The translations under genes and the position numbers were made by a program. Positions 1 to 8,668 of a DNA stretch of 64,000 nucleotides are shown here, one piece after another (position 1 is the stretch's first letter; every line of letters starts with the position of its first letter). A model generated the notes under the pieces. The model ran no database searches and was not told the DNA's origin. It worked only from the letters and a program-made list of their open reading frames with translations. The stretch covers positions 124,001-188,000 of the forward strand of contig CAKUZL010000002.1 in NCBI GenBank assembly GCA_934718085.1, written 5' to 3'. This DNA is from an uncultured Candidatus Melainabacteria bacterium (lineage in GTDB: Bacteria; Cyanobacteriota; Vampirovibrionia; Gastranaerophilales; Gastranaerophilaceae).

Positions 1-119
1 TAATTCACGATAAAGAGAAAGTTTTAAAGTGCGGAGCGGACATGTACGTTCCGAAACCGTACGATACGGCTTATTTGTTCGAACAGACGGAAAAAGCCGT
101 AAAAGAATACAATTCGTAA
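1..119 (+). CDS. Response regulator receiver domain, C-terminal part (5' truncated by window edge)
   Basis: The frame beginning at base 3 is open and ends in TAA at 117-119, giving 38 residues. It contains GADMYVPKPYD, which matches the end of a CheY-type receiver: the conserved Lys-Pro after beta-5 followed by the start of helix 5. It is therefore probably the C-terminus of a receiver-only or receiver-terminated response regulator. The phospho-acceptor Asp and any other domain lie outside the window. The next gene starts 10 nt downstream, so both may be one transcript. The family call rests on about 15 residues only. Confidence 0.6.
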   Translation, partial: IHDKEKVLKCGADMYVPKPYDTAYLFEQTEKAVKEYNS

Positions 120-129
120 AGGAGAAACG

Positions 130-1608
130 ATGAATTTAAAAGTTGAAAAAGCTTCTTTGGCACAAACGAAGGCGGATTTGCTTGTCGTAAACCTGTTTGA
201 AGGCGTCAAAAACCCGGGTGGGGCAACCGGAGCTGCCGATGACGTTTTGAACGGTGCGATAACCGAGTTTGTCATCGGAAAAGAAGGGTTTGACGGGAAA
301 TTCGGCGAGTTTTATCTTTTGCCGATCGTCGGAGAGTGCCCGTTTTCGAAAGTTTTAATCGTCGGGCTCGGTGAACATTCAAAGTTTACTTATGCTCGCT
401 TGAAAGAGCTTTCGATGAAAACTATCGCGCAAATAAAAAAATACAAAAACGTCGGAAAAGTCTCGTCGATTTTGCACGGTGCGGGTTGCGCCGGTCTTGA
501 TGCCGAAAAATGTGCGGAAGTTGTTGCGGAAGGCACGATAAAAGGGTATTTCGAGTTTGATAAGTACAAAACGGAAAAGAATGATAAGGTTTCGGAATTC
601 GTAATTCTCGAACCCGATGCCGATAAATACGAAAAAGCCGTTAAAGGTGCGAAAATCGGTAAAATAAAGGCGGAAGCCGCAAACTTCGTTCGTACTTTGG
701 TCACGGACAGCCCTCAAGATATTACTCCTCTGAAGCTTGCAGAAATCGCAAAACAGCTTAACGTCAGCGAAGTCAACGTTTATACTGATATTCGCGGAAT
801 GAAAATGGGTGCGTTTGCGGCGGTCGCGCAAGGCAGTCCGAATGCGCCGCAATTTATTCACATGAAGTATGTTCCCGAAAATCCCGTTAAAAAGGTTGTT
901 TTAATCGGTAAGGGCATAACGTTCGATTCGGGCGGACTTGACCTTAAACCGCCGGCTTCGATGCTTAACATGAAGGACGATATGACGGGTGCCGCGACCG
1001 TTTTGGCGATAATGAAATATATTAAGGCGTTAAATCCGAAGGTTGAAGTTCACGGGCTGATTGCGGCTTGCGAAAATATGCCGGGGGCGTCGGCGTACAA
1101 ACCGGGCGACATTTTGACCGCTCGAAACGGAAAAACGATTGAAGTGGACAATACCGATGCGGAAGGGCGTTTAACTTTGGCTGACGCGCTTTGCTACGCG
1201 AGCGAACTTGAACCGGACGTAATAATTGACGTTGCGACTTTGACCGGTGCCTGCATGGTTGCTTTGGGCTCGGTTGCAAGCGGAATTATGGGCAACAATG
1301 ACGAGCTCGTAAAACGGCTTATTCAAATCGGAAACGACGAAGGTGAATATTTCTGGGAACTTCCGATGTTCGAAGAATACGGATTGAGCCTGAAGAGCGA
1401 TATTGCGGACATGAAAAATACCGGTTCGCGTTACGGCGGAGCGTCGGCTGCGGGAATGTTTCTCAAAAACTTTGTTTCGGGGAATCCTTCCTGGGCGCAC
1501 CTTGATATTGCGGGAACGGCATTTATCGACAAACCGTTCAAAGGGCTTCAAAAGGGCTCGACGGGTGTTGCCGTCGATACTTTGACGGAATATTTGCTGT
1601 CGTTTTAA
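130..1608 (+). CDS. pepA: Leucyl aminopeptidase (M17 family)
   Basis: Cytosolic di-metal aminopeptidase that removes N-terminal residues from peptides. The 492-residue length is normal for PepA. The C-terminal catalytic half shows the family signatures: GKGITFDSGG near residue 260 with the metal-binding Lys and Asp, the MKDDMTGAA segment, and NTDAEGRL near residue 350, which carries further metal ligands and the catalytic Arg. The N-terminal domain is less conserved, as usual. The ATG start has AAAGGAG 5 nt upstream. A hairpin with a T run follows at about 1650, so the transcript probably ends here. Confidence 0.95.
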   Translation: MNLKVEKASLAQTKADLLVVNLFEGVKNPGGATGAADDVLNGAITEFVIGKEGFDGKFGEFYLLPIVGECPFSKVLIVGLGEHSKFTYARLKELSMKTIAQIKKYKNVGKVSSILHGAGCAGLDAEKCAEVVAEGTIKGYFEFDKYKTEKNDKVSEFVILEPDADKYEKAVKGAKIGKIKAEAANFVRTLVTDSPQDITPLKLAEIAKQLNVSEVNVYTDIRGMKMGAFAAVAQGSPNAPQFIHMKYVPENPVKKVVLIGKGITFDSGGLDLKPPASMLNMKDDMTGAATVLAIMKYIKALNPKVEVHGLIAACENMPGASAYKPGDILTARNGKTIEVDNTDAEGRLTLADALCYASELEPDVIIDVATLTGACMVALGSVASGIMGNNDELVKRLIQIGNDEGEYFWELPMFEEYGLSLKSDIADMKNTGSRYGGASAAGMFLKNFVSGNPSWAHLDIAGTAFIDKPFKGLQKGSTGVAVDTLTEYLLSF

Positions 1609-1648
1609 CGTGCAAGGTTTCGTTACAGTGTAATAGTTTTAAATACGG

Positions 1649-1681
1649 AAAAATCCCGAATCATACGGCTCGGGATTTTTC
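1649..1681 (+). terminator. Rho-independent terminator after pepA
   Basis: The inverted repeat AAATCCCGA / TCGGGATTT, with a loop of about 10 nt, is followed directly by a T run. It lies 40 nt after the pepA stop. A further GC-rich palindrome (AGCGCG-CGGA-CGCGCT, about 1719-1734) sits between this and the end of the converging gene. Confidence 0.85.
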
Positions 1682-1790
1682 CTTTTCTTTTATATGTTTT
1701 TTGTTCGTTTGCCGCCGGAGCGCGCGGACGCGCTGCGAACCAAGTTTTTGTCGGGCGTGTGTTTACAAAAAATTTACAAATTTGCTGCGT

Positions 1791-2492
1791 TCAGAAAAAT
1801 TTCGGCAGTTGCCATTCCAATTTTTTCGGACGTTTCATTTCAAAGCCCGCTTCTTTCAAAACTTTCTCGGGAACTCCGTCGTACTTGCCTGATGCCGCGT
1901 AAAAAGTTTCGTCTTGTCTCCAGTCGTTGTGAGCCGATTTTGTCGGAGTTCTCCAATTTTTGCCGTAAGTTTCTTCGAGCCAACCTTGCGGGTCGTCGGG
2001 GATTTTATACTTAAATCCTTCAAACACGATGGTTTCCGTGTTGCGATAATGATACTCGCGATGTTTAAAATAATAATCGTCTTCGCAAAAATTATAAACG
2101 TCTTCTCCGTAGCGGGTGTAATAAATTATGTCGAAAAGCGTTTTGTCGGGTGCGTAAAAGACGCTTTGCATTACCGCGCCTTTGTACATAACTTTTCGTC
2201 CGAGAGTAAATCCGTTTTCGATAAACGCGGTTTCGATTTTTTGGTAATCGACCGGCGTAACGACGGCGACATCGATGTCCGTATCGTGCGCTATGAGTTT
2301 GTTATCGCGATACACCGCAAGTAAAGTTCCGTCCGCGAGGGTGTACGGAATTTCGAGTTCGTCCAAAATTTGGCAACCGCGCTGCATTTGAACCGTTGCC
2401 GTCGGCGGCAGCGGGGTGGTCGTCGGGAACGGAAAGTTGTGGTATACGTATCTTCCGAAATACTTTTTATACAGATTTTTTAAAATCTTCAT
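1791..2492 (-). CDS. LicD/fukutin-like nucleotidyltransferase-fold protein
   Basis: This 233-residue protein contains LADGTLLAVYRDNKLIAHD followed by TDIDVAV. That is the Gly-(Thr/Ser) and Asp-x-Asp metal-binding pattern of the LicD / fukutin-related family, which transfers phosphocholine or other phospho-substituents to glycans. No signal peptide is obvious, and a short basic N-terminus precedes the domain. I chose the ATG at 2492 because AAAAAGGTGA lies just upstream; an in-frame GTG nine bases earlier would overlap that site. It is divergent from a capsule-type transferase gene, which supports a role in decorating surface polysaccharide. The exact substrate cannot be read from the sequence. 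Confidence 0.7.
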   Translation of the reverse strand: MKILKNLYKKYFGRYVYHNFPFPTTTPLPPTATVQMQRGCQILDELEIPYTLADGTLLAVYRDNKLIAHDTDIDVAVVTPVDYQKIETAFIENGFTLGRKVMYKGAVMQSVFYAPDKTLFDIIYYTRYGEDVYNFCEDDYYFKHREYHYRNTETIVFEGFKYKIPDDPQGWLEETYGKNWRTPTKSAHNDWRQDETFYAASGKYDGVPEKVLKEAGFEMKRPKKLEWQLPKFF

Positions 2493-2557
2493 ATATTTCA
2501 CCTTTTTTGATTTTTATTTTATAATTGTATCATGTTTTTAACAAATCGAGAGGTTTT

Positions 2558-4099
2558 ATGAAAGATTTCATTAAAATTAATAACGAATTTTGGGATAAAT
2601 CCGCGGAACGCAACGACGGTGGAGTGATGCTCGTCGAGGAAGTGGAGAATTCGTTTATTTTGCATATTTTATCTTCGTGCAGCGTTATTTTGAACCGTGC
2701 AAAGGGGTATGTTCCTTTGTTTGTACAAAAAAATTCGAATTATACCGAGGAATTTTATCGTTCGTACGTTTCGTGTGCAAAAATTTGCAGGAGCCCGAAG
2801 CTTTCGATGTTTGAAAATCTTTTGACGGACATTTCTTCGTTGGCGTTGTATTTTCAAATTCTTTGCGGCAAGAGAATTTTGGATATTCGTTACAAGAATA
2901 TGCAAATCGGCGATATCGTTTATGATATGTACCTTACTCTGTTTTCGCAAGGCACGATAAAAAAGCCGAATCCCGGAATTTTGAAAGTCATCAGAAAGTG
3001 TATCAGACAGATTAAAAAGACCGAATTTTTGATGAAAAAACATAACGTGAAATCGGGGCTGTTTTCTCACAGAATAGGACTTTCCGCGGGAATTACGCTC
3101 CGTACGCTTTTGGCTCACGGTGCGGAAATTTATTCGTTTGCGGGAAACTCTTCCGCAACGATTTGCCGTTCGACCGATTTGACCAAAACATACGAGTATA
3201 CCCCGACGAGAGAAGAAATCGAAAAAATAAAATCGCTCCCCGATGATAAGTTCAACGAACTTTACGAAAAGGTTTATAACAAGCAAATGGGTGCGGGCGT
3301 CACAATGGATTCAAAGTACGCGTTCAACCCGAAAGACCCCATATACACCGACAGAGAACGTTTTGCAAACGATTTCGGACTCGACGCTTCCAAGAAAAAC
3401 GTGTTCATAATGTCTCACGCGTTCAACGACCATCCTCATACTCACTTCGACGGAATGGTCTTCAACGATTACGCCGACTGGCTCATTAAAACTTTGGAAT
3501 ACGCAAAAACCGACAATTCCGTAAACTGGATTTTTAAGCGTCACCCGTCCGACAGATTTTATCCGTGTCTTGACATCGATTGGAAAAAAATGTTCGAAAA
3601 TTGTCCGAAAAACGTTGTTCTGATTGACGAAGACAACAAAATCAATTCGAAAAGCCTTCCTTACGTGGCGGATGCCGTCGTGACCTGTGCGGGTTCATGC
3701 GGATTCGAAATGCCCGCAATGGCGGCAATCCCTTGTATTACCGCGGGTGACAGTGCGTATTCGAAATTCGAATTTACTTCGCAAAAATTTACCGAAGACG
3801 AGTATTTTAAGGCTCTTTCAAACCTTTCGACGGTCGAAAAATTATCGGCGGAGGCTCAAAAAACGGCAAAAGCCTTTTATATCTTCTTTTACCTGGCTGC
3901 AAAAGTCAAATTCGACTTTGTCCCCGAATTGTCGTTTGAAGAACAAAAAAATCCTTCCGACGAAAATTCCTATTGGGACAAGGTTTTGAACGCTTACGAA
4001 ACAAAAAAAGATTTAATTCGCGAAGAAGTCGACAAATACGCTTCTCAAATTGCAAAAGACGATTTTCGCGTACTCAGGGGGGATGTTTTAAATGACTGA
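2558..4099 (+). CDS. Capsule-polysaccharide-type GT-B glycosyltransferase
   Basis: A 513-residue soluble protein. The C-terminal half has FKRHPSDRFYP near residue 330 and, about 60 residues later, VVTCAGSCGFEMPAMA followed by IPCITAG. This is the His-Pro and Gly-rich, Glu-containing nucleotide-sugar site seen in KpsS/KpsC- and CDP-glycerol-type GT-B transferases. The N-terminal half is not recognisable. The ATG at 2558 is chosen over an upstream in-frame ATG at 2525 because GAGAGG lies 8-10 nt before it. The gene overlaps the following alpha/beta hydrolase by 8 nt, implying translational coupling. The capsule or exopolysaccharide role is inferred from family and neighbours. Confidence 0.6.
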   Translation: MKDFIKINNEFWDKSAERNDGGVMLVEEVENSFILHILSSCSVILNRAKGYVPLFVQKNSNYTEEFYRSYVSCAKICRSPKLSMFENLLTDISSLALYFQILCGKRILDIRYKNMQIGDIVYDMYLTLFSQGTIKKPNPGILKVIRKCIRQIKKTEFLMKKHNVKSGLFSHRIGLSAGITLRTLLAHGAEIYSFAGNSSATICRSTDLTKTYEYTPTREEIEKIKSLPDDKFNELYEKVYNKQMGAGVTMDSKYAFNPKDPIYTDRERFANDFGLDASKKNVFIMSHAFNDHPHTHFDGMVFNDYADWLIKTLEYAKTDNSVNWIFKRHPSDRFYPCLDIDWKKMFENCPKNVVLIDEDNKINSKSLPYVADAVVTCAGSCGFEMPAMAAIPCITAGDSAYSKFEFTSQKFTEDEYFKALSNLSTVEKLSAEAQKTAKAFYIFFYLAAKVKFDFVPELSFEEQKNPSDENSYWDKVLNAYETKKDLIREEVDKYASQIAKDDFRVLRGDVLND

Positions 4100-4943
4100 A
4101 TTGCTCGAACTGATTGATATCCAAAGAAAAAACAACGAAAATATTTTAATCGAAGATAATTCGGACGAGTCCAAAATTGCGGTGGTCTATTGCTCCAGCA
4201 ACGCCGTTTACGCGCCCGATACGCCGGAAGCGTTCAAACGAAAAATAATGGACAAAGACCGCTATGAATGGTACGCCCTTCGGATGGATATTCCTGCAAA
4301 ACACATTTTTATAAGAGATGTGGGCAAAAATTTTTATCGCGAGGGCATAAACGATAACGTCAATTCGCTCGAAAAACTTGCGGAACGCCTTAAAAAAGAA
4401 ACAGAAGGATACAAAGTCAGACTTTTGGGGTCTTCTTCGGGCGGGTATGCGTCGATTGCGCTCGGACTTATGCTCGGTGCCGAGTACGTAATGTCCTTCA
4501 GCGGGCAGTTTTGGCCGTTTGTAATGTCCGACGGCTCGAGCTTCCTGAACAAAAAATACAAAGATTACGACTACATCAATTTGCGCGAAAACGTCAAAAA
4601 TTCGAACATGCCGATTTTTTACATGATGCCGACAAAAAGCCCGTGCGACATTCCTCAATACGAGCTCGTCAAAGATTGTCCGAATGTCCACACCTGCGCG
4701 ATTATTTCGAACGCTCACGGCGTTTGCGTCAACAAAACGACCGTCAGAAAAATTATTGACTCACCGTACGAAAAGCTCCTGAAAATCTATTCTTTCCCTC
4801 TCGAGCACCCGATCAACGAGTTCGTGCTCGTGAAAAAATTCTTCGGCAAAAGAATGCTCGTGAAAAGACTTTTCGATTACGTCAAAAAATATCCGCTTTT
4901 CTTCCTTCGAAAAGACTTCTATGAAATGATTTCGGGAAAATAA
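4092..4943 (+). CDS. Alpha/beta-hydrolase-like protein coupled to glycan transferase
   Basis: The 283-residue protein shows a nucleophile elbow, LLGSSSGGYAS, near residue 115 (Gly-x-Ser-x-Gly), in a setting typical of alpha/beta hydrolases. A candidate catalytic His lies in NAHGVCV near residue 213. The C-terminus is rich in Phe, Lys and Leu and could be membrane-associated. It begins inside the end of the preceding GT-B gene, so the two are made together. Possible roles are deacylation or acyl transfer on a surface polysaccharide, but the substrate is unknown. No signal peptide is visible, so it should act in the cytosol. Confidence 0.55.
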   Translation: MTELLELIDIQRKNNENILIEDNSDESKIAVVYCSSNAVYAPDTPEAFKRKIMDKDRYEWYALRMDIPAKHIFIRDVGKNFYREGINDNVNSLEKLAERLKKETEGYKVRLLGSSSGGYASIALGLMLGAEYVMSFSGQFWPFVMSDGSSFLNKKYKDYDYINLRENVKNSNMPIFYMMPTKSPCDIPQYELVKDCPNVHTCAIISNAHGVCVNKTTVRKIIDSPYEKLLKIYSFPLEHPINEFVLVKKFFGKRMLVKRLFDYVKKYPLFFLRKDFYEMISGK

Positions 4944-4949
4944 TAATTT

Positions 4950-5750
4950 TTAAAAATCGATGAATTTTCGCCAAAATTCGGGGTTGTATTTTGCAAAAGC
5001 ATGACACCCGAACGGAAGCTCTCCGCCCGTCTGTTCGTAAAGCTTTTCGGGAAATTGTTCGAACGAAAATTCCGCCGCCTCGGTTGCGCTCGGGAATTTG
5101 AATTCGGGCATGAGTTTTTGCGCTTTTGTCGCTATCAGCCAGTCTTCGTATATCGATTTGTTGAAAATCGTCGGGTTTACGAACTGAACCGCATAAAAAA
5201 ATAAGATTTTCGGGATTTGCAAAATGTTTGAAATCAATTTTTTCTTTGTGTTTTCCTCGAAAATTTCGCGGAATGTTTTTCGAAAAATTTCCGGCGTTGA
5301 AATTTGCAGCATGCTTTTTGTTTTTCGAAGCGAAAATCCGCCGTTGCCGACGAAATCCAACATTTTTGAATTTTCGGTCGCGTTGTTGAATCCTTCGAAC
5401 CAGGGAGCTCCGATGCAGTCAAAATCCCTGTCGCACCAGTAATCCAGTTTGTCTTCGAAAACATAAGCGTCGGGTTGGCATATCAAAACGAATTCGAAAT
5501 TTGAAAACCTTTCGTAAAATTCTTTTTTCAGCATTAAAATACTGTAAGAGCGCAAGTTTTTGAAATATTTGTCGTCGAATTTTTCGAATTCGGCTTTGAA
5601 CCTTTCGTATTTTGTTGTATCGAGCGAATTCGGGCAGACAAAAAATATCGCAAAATTTTTCAAAACATTCGTTGTTTGCTCAATCGACGTGATTTCGGTC
5701 GATGTCGGCTCTTTTTTGTATATCGGAATTATTACGGCTGCTTTTTTCAC
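4950..5750 (-). CDS. DUF5672-type glycosyltransferase
   Basis: A 266-residue protein starting at GTG, with a GAGG box upstream. It has the layout of DUF5672 proteins: an N-terminal Rossmann-like strand (KKAAVIIPIYK), then VLICQPDAYVF near residue 88, then CIGAPW, then VGNGGFSLRK near residue 136, and a C-terminal LPFGCHAFAKY. The QPDAYVF acidic motif probably binds the nucleotide sugar's metal. It converges on the hydrolase gene with only 6 nt between stops. It is most likely another enzyme of the same surface-glycan group. Donor and acceptor are unknown. Confidence 0.65.
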   Translation of the reverse strand: MKKAAVIIPIYKKEPTSTEITSIEQTTNVLKNFAIFFVCPNSLDTTKYERFKAEFEKFDDKYFKNLRSYSILMLKKEFYERFSNFEFVLICQPDAYVFEDKLDYWCDRDFDCIGAPWFEGFNNATENSKMLDFVGNGGFSLRKTKSMLQISTPEIFRKTFREIFEENTKKKLISNILQIPKILFFYAVQFVNPTIFNKSIYEDWLIATKAQKLMPEFKFPSATEAAEFSFEQFPEKLYEQTGGELPFGCHAFAKYNPEFWRKFIDF

Positions 5751-5925
5751 AAAAACCTCTTCACCGATTATATCACATAAAATTTTACGGAGCTTTGTCT
5801 TCCAAGAGGAAGTCGATATCGGGCTTTTCGGTGATAATGTTCGATTGCGTGGGCTGCGGTTTCAAAAGTTTGCATAAACGAAGTCCGGGTCAAAAATTCG
5901 TTTTCTTCTTCGAGCCCGCGCATAC

Positions 5926-5953
5926 AAAAAACCGGAGTTTTTGAGCTCCGGTT
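5926..5953 (-). terminator. Terminator of the beta-roll-like gene
   Basis: Read on the minus strand, AACCGGAG and CTCCGGTT pair around an A-rich loop and are followed by a T run. It lies 26 nt beyond the stop of the gene ending at 5979. The stretch 5751-5925 between this and the DUF5672 start shows no gene. Confidence 0.8.
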
Positions 5954-5978
5954 AAAATCCTTTGGAAGGGAATATGTT

Positions 5979-7019
5979 TTATTGTTCGGACTCTTCGGTG
6001 TTTTGAGTTTCGTCGGTCGTTTCCGTCTGAGTCGTTTGAGAAGGCTGCTTCGGTGTCGTTCGCCTCAATGTCATTGCTTTGTAAACGTCTTTGTACGTCG
6101 AGCTTTTCGAGTAGCTTGCCCGCTTCATGATGTCGTCCAATGACAGGTTGTTCTCGTCGTTCAGATGATCGTTCAGAAAATCCGAATAATTCAAAACGGT
6201 TCCGTCGAACATTGTTGCCGTAAGTCCGCTGAAAACAGCGTTGCCCGACGCGCTTGCGCTTATGTCGACTTCATAATCGTCGCCTTCGCGGATGCCGATA
6301 AGTCCGTTTTTACCCGTGATATTGAAGGAATCCGCCCCTTTACCGATAATCAAAGAACTCGAACCTCCGTCCGTGTAGTTGTCGGTGCCTTCAAGACCAA
6401 TCGTAACGTTGTTTGCGGCGTCCGTTCCGGTATAGAACACGTCGTTCCCGCTTCCGCCGAGCGCAAAACCTTTGGATCCGTTCAGAGAGAACAGGTTCCC
6501 TCCGTTGCCTCCGAGGAATATCGACCCCGAAGAGTCTTCGCCCGACATAAAGAAGTTTGTTGTGTCTTTTCCCGCAACAAACATGTTGTTCGTGCCGTTG
6601 TCCGAAACAACGGCGTTGTAAGTATCTTGTATTTTTGCGTTTGCATTGTTCAGGTTAAAGTAGTTTCCTCCCGACTCTTTTGTCGTGTTTATCGCGATTG
6701 CACTGTCGTTGTTCGCGGCGTTGAACGTACTGTTTTTCGCCGAAACGTTGATGTTGTAGCTTTTCGAGTCGTCGTTCGATTCCAAATCCGCAAAAATGTT
6801 CATCCCCGAAAAATCGTAGTTTCGCTCGTCTTTGTCGGTTGTGAACTTTAAGGAGCCCATCGCAAATTTTTGTCCGACGTCGAATACCGTTTCGTCACTG
6901 TCCGATGTCGAATTAAGACCTATACTCACCGAGCCCGTCGCCGTGCCCGCGTCCCCGAATTTGCAATTCTTTACGCCTATTGCGGTCAGCCCGGAGTTTG
7001 AAAAACTTATCATTGCCAT
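5979..7019 (-). CDS. Beta-roll / RTX-like repeat protein, unknown function
   Basis: A 346-residue acidic protein rich in Gly, Asn, Ser, Thr and Asp. Residues about 100-260 form degenerate 9-18-residue repeats such as LGGNGGNLFSLNG and LGGSGNDVFYTG, which resemble the calcium-binding GGxGxDxx nonapeptides of RTX and beta-helix proteins. No classical signal peptide is present. It begins MAMISFSNSG, similar to the short Phe motif found at the start of many unrelated proteins here. The C-terminal 30 residues are a Thr/Gln/Glu tail. The ATG start has AAAAGGAG upstream. It probably acts outside the cytoplasm or as an adhesin-like protein, but this is inference. Confidence 0.6.
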   Translation of the reverse strand: MAMISFSNSGLTAIGVKNCKFGDAGTATGSVSIGLNSTSDSDETVFDVGQKFAMGSLKFTTDKDERNYDFSGMNIFADLESNDDSKSYNINVSAKNSTFNAANNDSAIAINTTKESGGNYFNLNNANAKIQDTYNAVVSDNGTNNMFVAGKDTTNFFMSGEDSSGSIFLGGNGGNLFSLNGSKGFALGGSGNDVFYTGTDAANNVTIGLEGTDNYTDGGSSSLIIGKGADSFNITGKNGLIGIREGDDYEVDISASASGNAVFSGLTATMFDGTVLNYSDFLNDHLNDENNLSLDDIMKRASYSKSSTYKDVYKAMTLRRTTPKQPSQTTQTETTDETQNTEESEQ

Positions 7020-7036
7020 GTTTTTTCTCCTTTTTT

Positions 7037-7078
7037 GGTATCTCTTCTCCTTTTATCGGCATGCTCTTTTTGGTTCTT
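7037..7078 (-). promoter_or_regulatory. Possible sigma-28 (FliA)-type promoter
   Basis: On the minus strand TAAAGAAC is followed, 12 nt later, by GCCGATAA, close to the FliA consensus (TAAAGTTT, 11 nt, GCCGATAA). It would start transcription about 30 nt before the beta-roll gene. A chance match is possible and no flagellar gene is in the window. Confidence 0.3.
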
Positions 7079-7136
7079 TAATTTTCTTCGCGATTTTTTA
7101 AAAAATGTAACATTTGTTAAAATTTTGTAAAAAACA

Positions 7137-7168
7137 GGCAATTTTTTTCATGTTTGTGAGTTTATATC
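7137..7168 (+). promoter_or_regulatory. GGCA-T-tract-TATATC promoter-like block
   Basis: GGCA at 7137 is followed by AA and a T tract, and TATATC begins 26 nt downstream at 7163. Closely similar blocks with 26-27 nt spacing precede genes at 17936, 26438 and 35624 (minus), and looser forms precede both glycogen-enzyme genes. The TATATC box is probably the -10 element. No good -35 box is seen. Confidence 0.45.
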
Positions 7169-7182
7169 ATTGAAGGTGAATA

Positions 7183-8517
7183 ATGTCTTTATCGATAAAT
7201 TCTTACAATTTCAATAATTACAGGGTTACTCCTCCCAAAACGGGCAAGGTGTCCTTCGGCATGGACAAAGAATCTCCCGGGGAAGTAAACGAAAAAGTTT
7301 ATTCGAAGGCGAAACATGTTCAGCCCGCAAGCATTGCTTTAGGCTCGATAAATACCAGAACGAGTCTTTTTACCGACAGCGAACGCGAAAAATACGCGCT
7401 TGTTTCCGCGTCTTTACGCCCTGAAACAAAAGCCGCTCTGAACAGAATTTTGCAGTCGGGAAAATTGTTGAATACCAACTCCAACGACGGTTCTTCGACT
7501 TTGGATAACTTGTGCAAAATGTTGGACGAAAACAATCCGCGGATTAAAGGTCTGGATGCCTCAACTCTTGTAGATGAAGTAATTACGGCTATAGACGATC
7601 CTTACAAAATAACTCAGAAATTCGGAGATATCCCCGATAAAGTCGCGGAAAACGTTTCGAAAAATATTTTGACGGGCATTAAAGACCCCGATTCGATTAA
7701 AAACGTTCGCTCGACAACCTGTGCTGCCGCAAGCCTGGAGTTTACCACGGCAAACAAGCAGCCGGCCGAGTTCGCGAGAATGGTTGAAGGGCTTTCTTCT
7801 CAAAATTATACGGTTCTTAAAGATATAAAAATTTTCGACGCGAAAGATTCGCTTTCCCAAAAAATCGCAAAAGTAAACCACAGGAAAGAATTGTTCGAAA
7901 TGTTTAATCTTCCTTATAAAATCAACCAAAACGGAACCGCAACGGTCAAAATTTCTCCCGACAGAAACGCAATCGTAAGAGCCAGGGTTCAAACGTCATG
8001 CCGCGACAAGGGCGAACGTTCCGTCTCCGACGTTCTTATGCAGTCCGCCATAATGCAGGTTGCGTCTCAGGAAACATATAATGCTTTGAACGGTTTCAGA
8101 ACGGGCTCTTTGAACAACGATAACGAAGGTCTCACCGAGTACGAAAAAACTTTCGCGGAAGAAATTATCACGGGCAACGAAAGATATTCCGTTATTTATC
8201 AAAAACTCGACGGAAACTCGAAACTGCAAGGCTTTACGCATTCGCCGGAGGCAACTTTGAGCCACATAAAAGAAGGTTTGAACGCAGGTGCCGATATTGT
8301 CGTCGGAATAACGGAGTTCAACAAAGACGGCGTTTGCACAAACGGGCATGAAATAACGATTGTCGATGTCGTGAAAGGCGAAGACGGCAAAGAAATGTTT
8401 GTCTACAACGATACCGACGACGGTTTGGACGAACCCCGGACCGCTCCGGTCGAGGAAATGTTGCCTAAAATTCACCACGCGGGAATTCCTCAAGAGCTTG
8501 TAAGTCGCCTTAAATAG
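7183..8517 (+). CDS. Predicted papain-like cysteine protease-fold protein
   Basis: 444 residues with no clear family. Near residue 180 there is RSTTCAAASLEF, a Cys at the start of a helix. Near residue 387 is NGHEITIVDVV, a His at the start of a strand, and about 15 residues later is FVYNDTDDG. The order Cys-helix, His-strand, Asn/Asp-strand is the triad layout of C39/NlpC/papain-like peptidases. The N-terminus carries the KVSFGMD motif (residues 22-28) also seen in other unknown proteins of this window. There is no signal peptide or membrane segment. The ATG at 7183 has GAAGGTGA upstream. The catalytic assignment is inferred from spacing and local sequence only. Confidence 0.5.
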   Translation: MSLSINSYNFNNYRVTPPKTGKVSFGMDKESPGEVNEKVYSKAKHVQPASIALGSINTRTSLFTDSEREKYALVSASLRPETKAALNRILQSGKLLNTNSNDGSSTLDNLCKMLDENNPRIKGLDASTLVDEVITAIDDPYKITQKFGDIPDKVAENVSKNILTGIKDPDSIKNVRSTTCAAASLEFTTANKQPAEFARMVEGLSSQNYTVLKDIKIFDAKDSLSQKIAKVNHRKELFEMFNLPYKINQNGTATVKISPDRNAIVRARVQTSCRDKGERSVSDVLMQSAIMQVASQETYNALNGFRTGSLNNDNEGLTEYEKTFAEEIITGNERYSVIYQKLDGNSKLQGFTHSPEATLSHIKEGLNAGADIVVGITEFNKDGVCTNGHEITIVDVVKGEDGKEMFVYNDTDDGLDEPRTAPVEEMLPKIHHAGIPQELVSRLK

Positions 8518-8570
8518 CGTTTTGTGTAAATTTTTGTAACAAAAAGCTTGTATTCATGTTGAAAAAAATC

Positions 8571-8599
8571 TTGTTAAGGTTTTAAACATGTGGTAATAT
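8571..8599 (+). promoter_or_regulatory. Sigma-70-type promoter of the tandem-wHTH regulator
   Basis: TTGTTA at 8571-8576 and TAATAT at 8594-8599 are separated by 17 nt. About 35 nt downstream, GTCGAC-TCG-GTCGAC (8634-8648) is a perfect palindrome placed in the untranslated leader. It could be an operator, perhaps for the product itself. Confidence 0.5.
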
Positions 8600-8633
8600 G
8601 AAATACGAGATGTTGGTGAACACGAGGGTGTAA

Positions 8634-8648
8634 GTCGACTCGGTCGAC
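8634..8648. promoter_or_regulatory. GTCGAC-TCG-GTCGAC palindrome, candidate operator
   Basis: Two copies of the palindromic hexamer GTCGAC flank a 3-nt spacer in the leader, 21 nt before the start of the four-winged-helix regulator. Its dyad symmetry suits a dimeric HTH protein. Autoregulation is a guess. Confidence 0.35.
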
Positions 8649-8668
8649 GAAAAGGCGGAAGAACTAAG

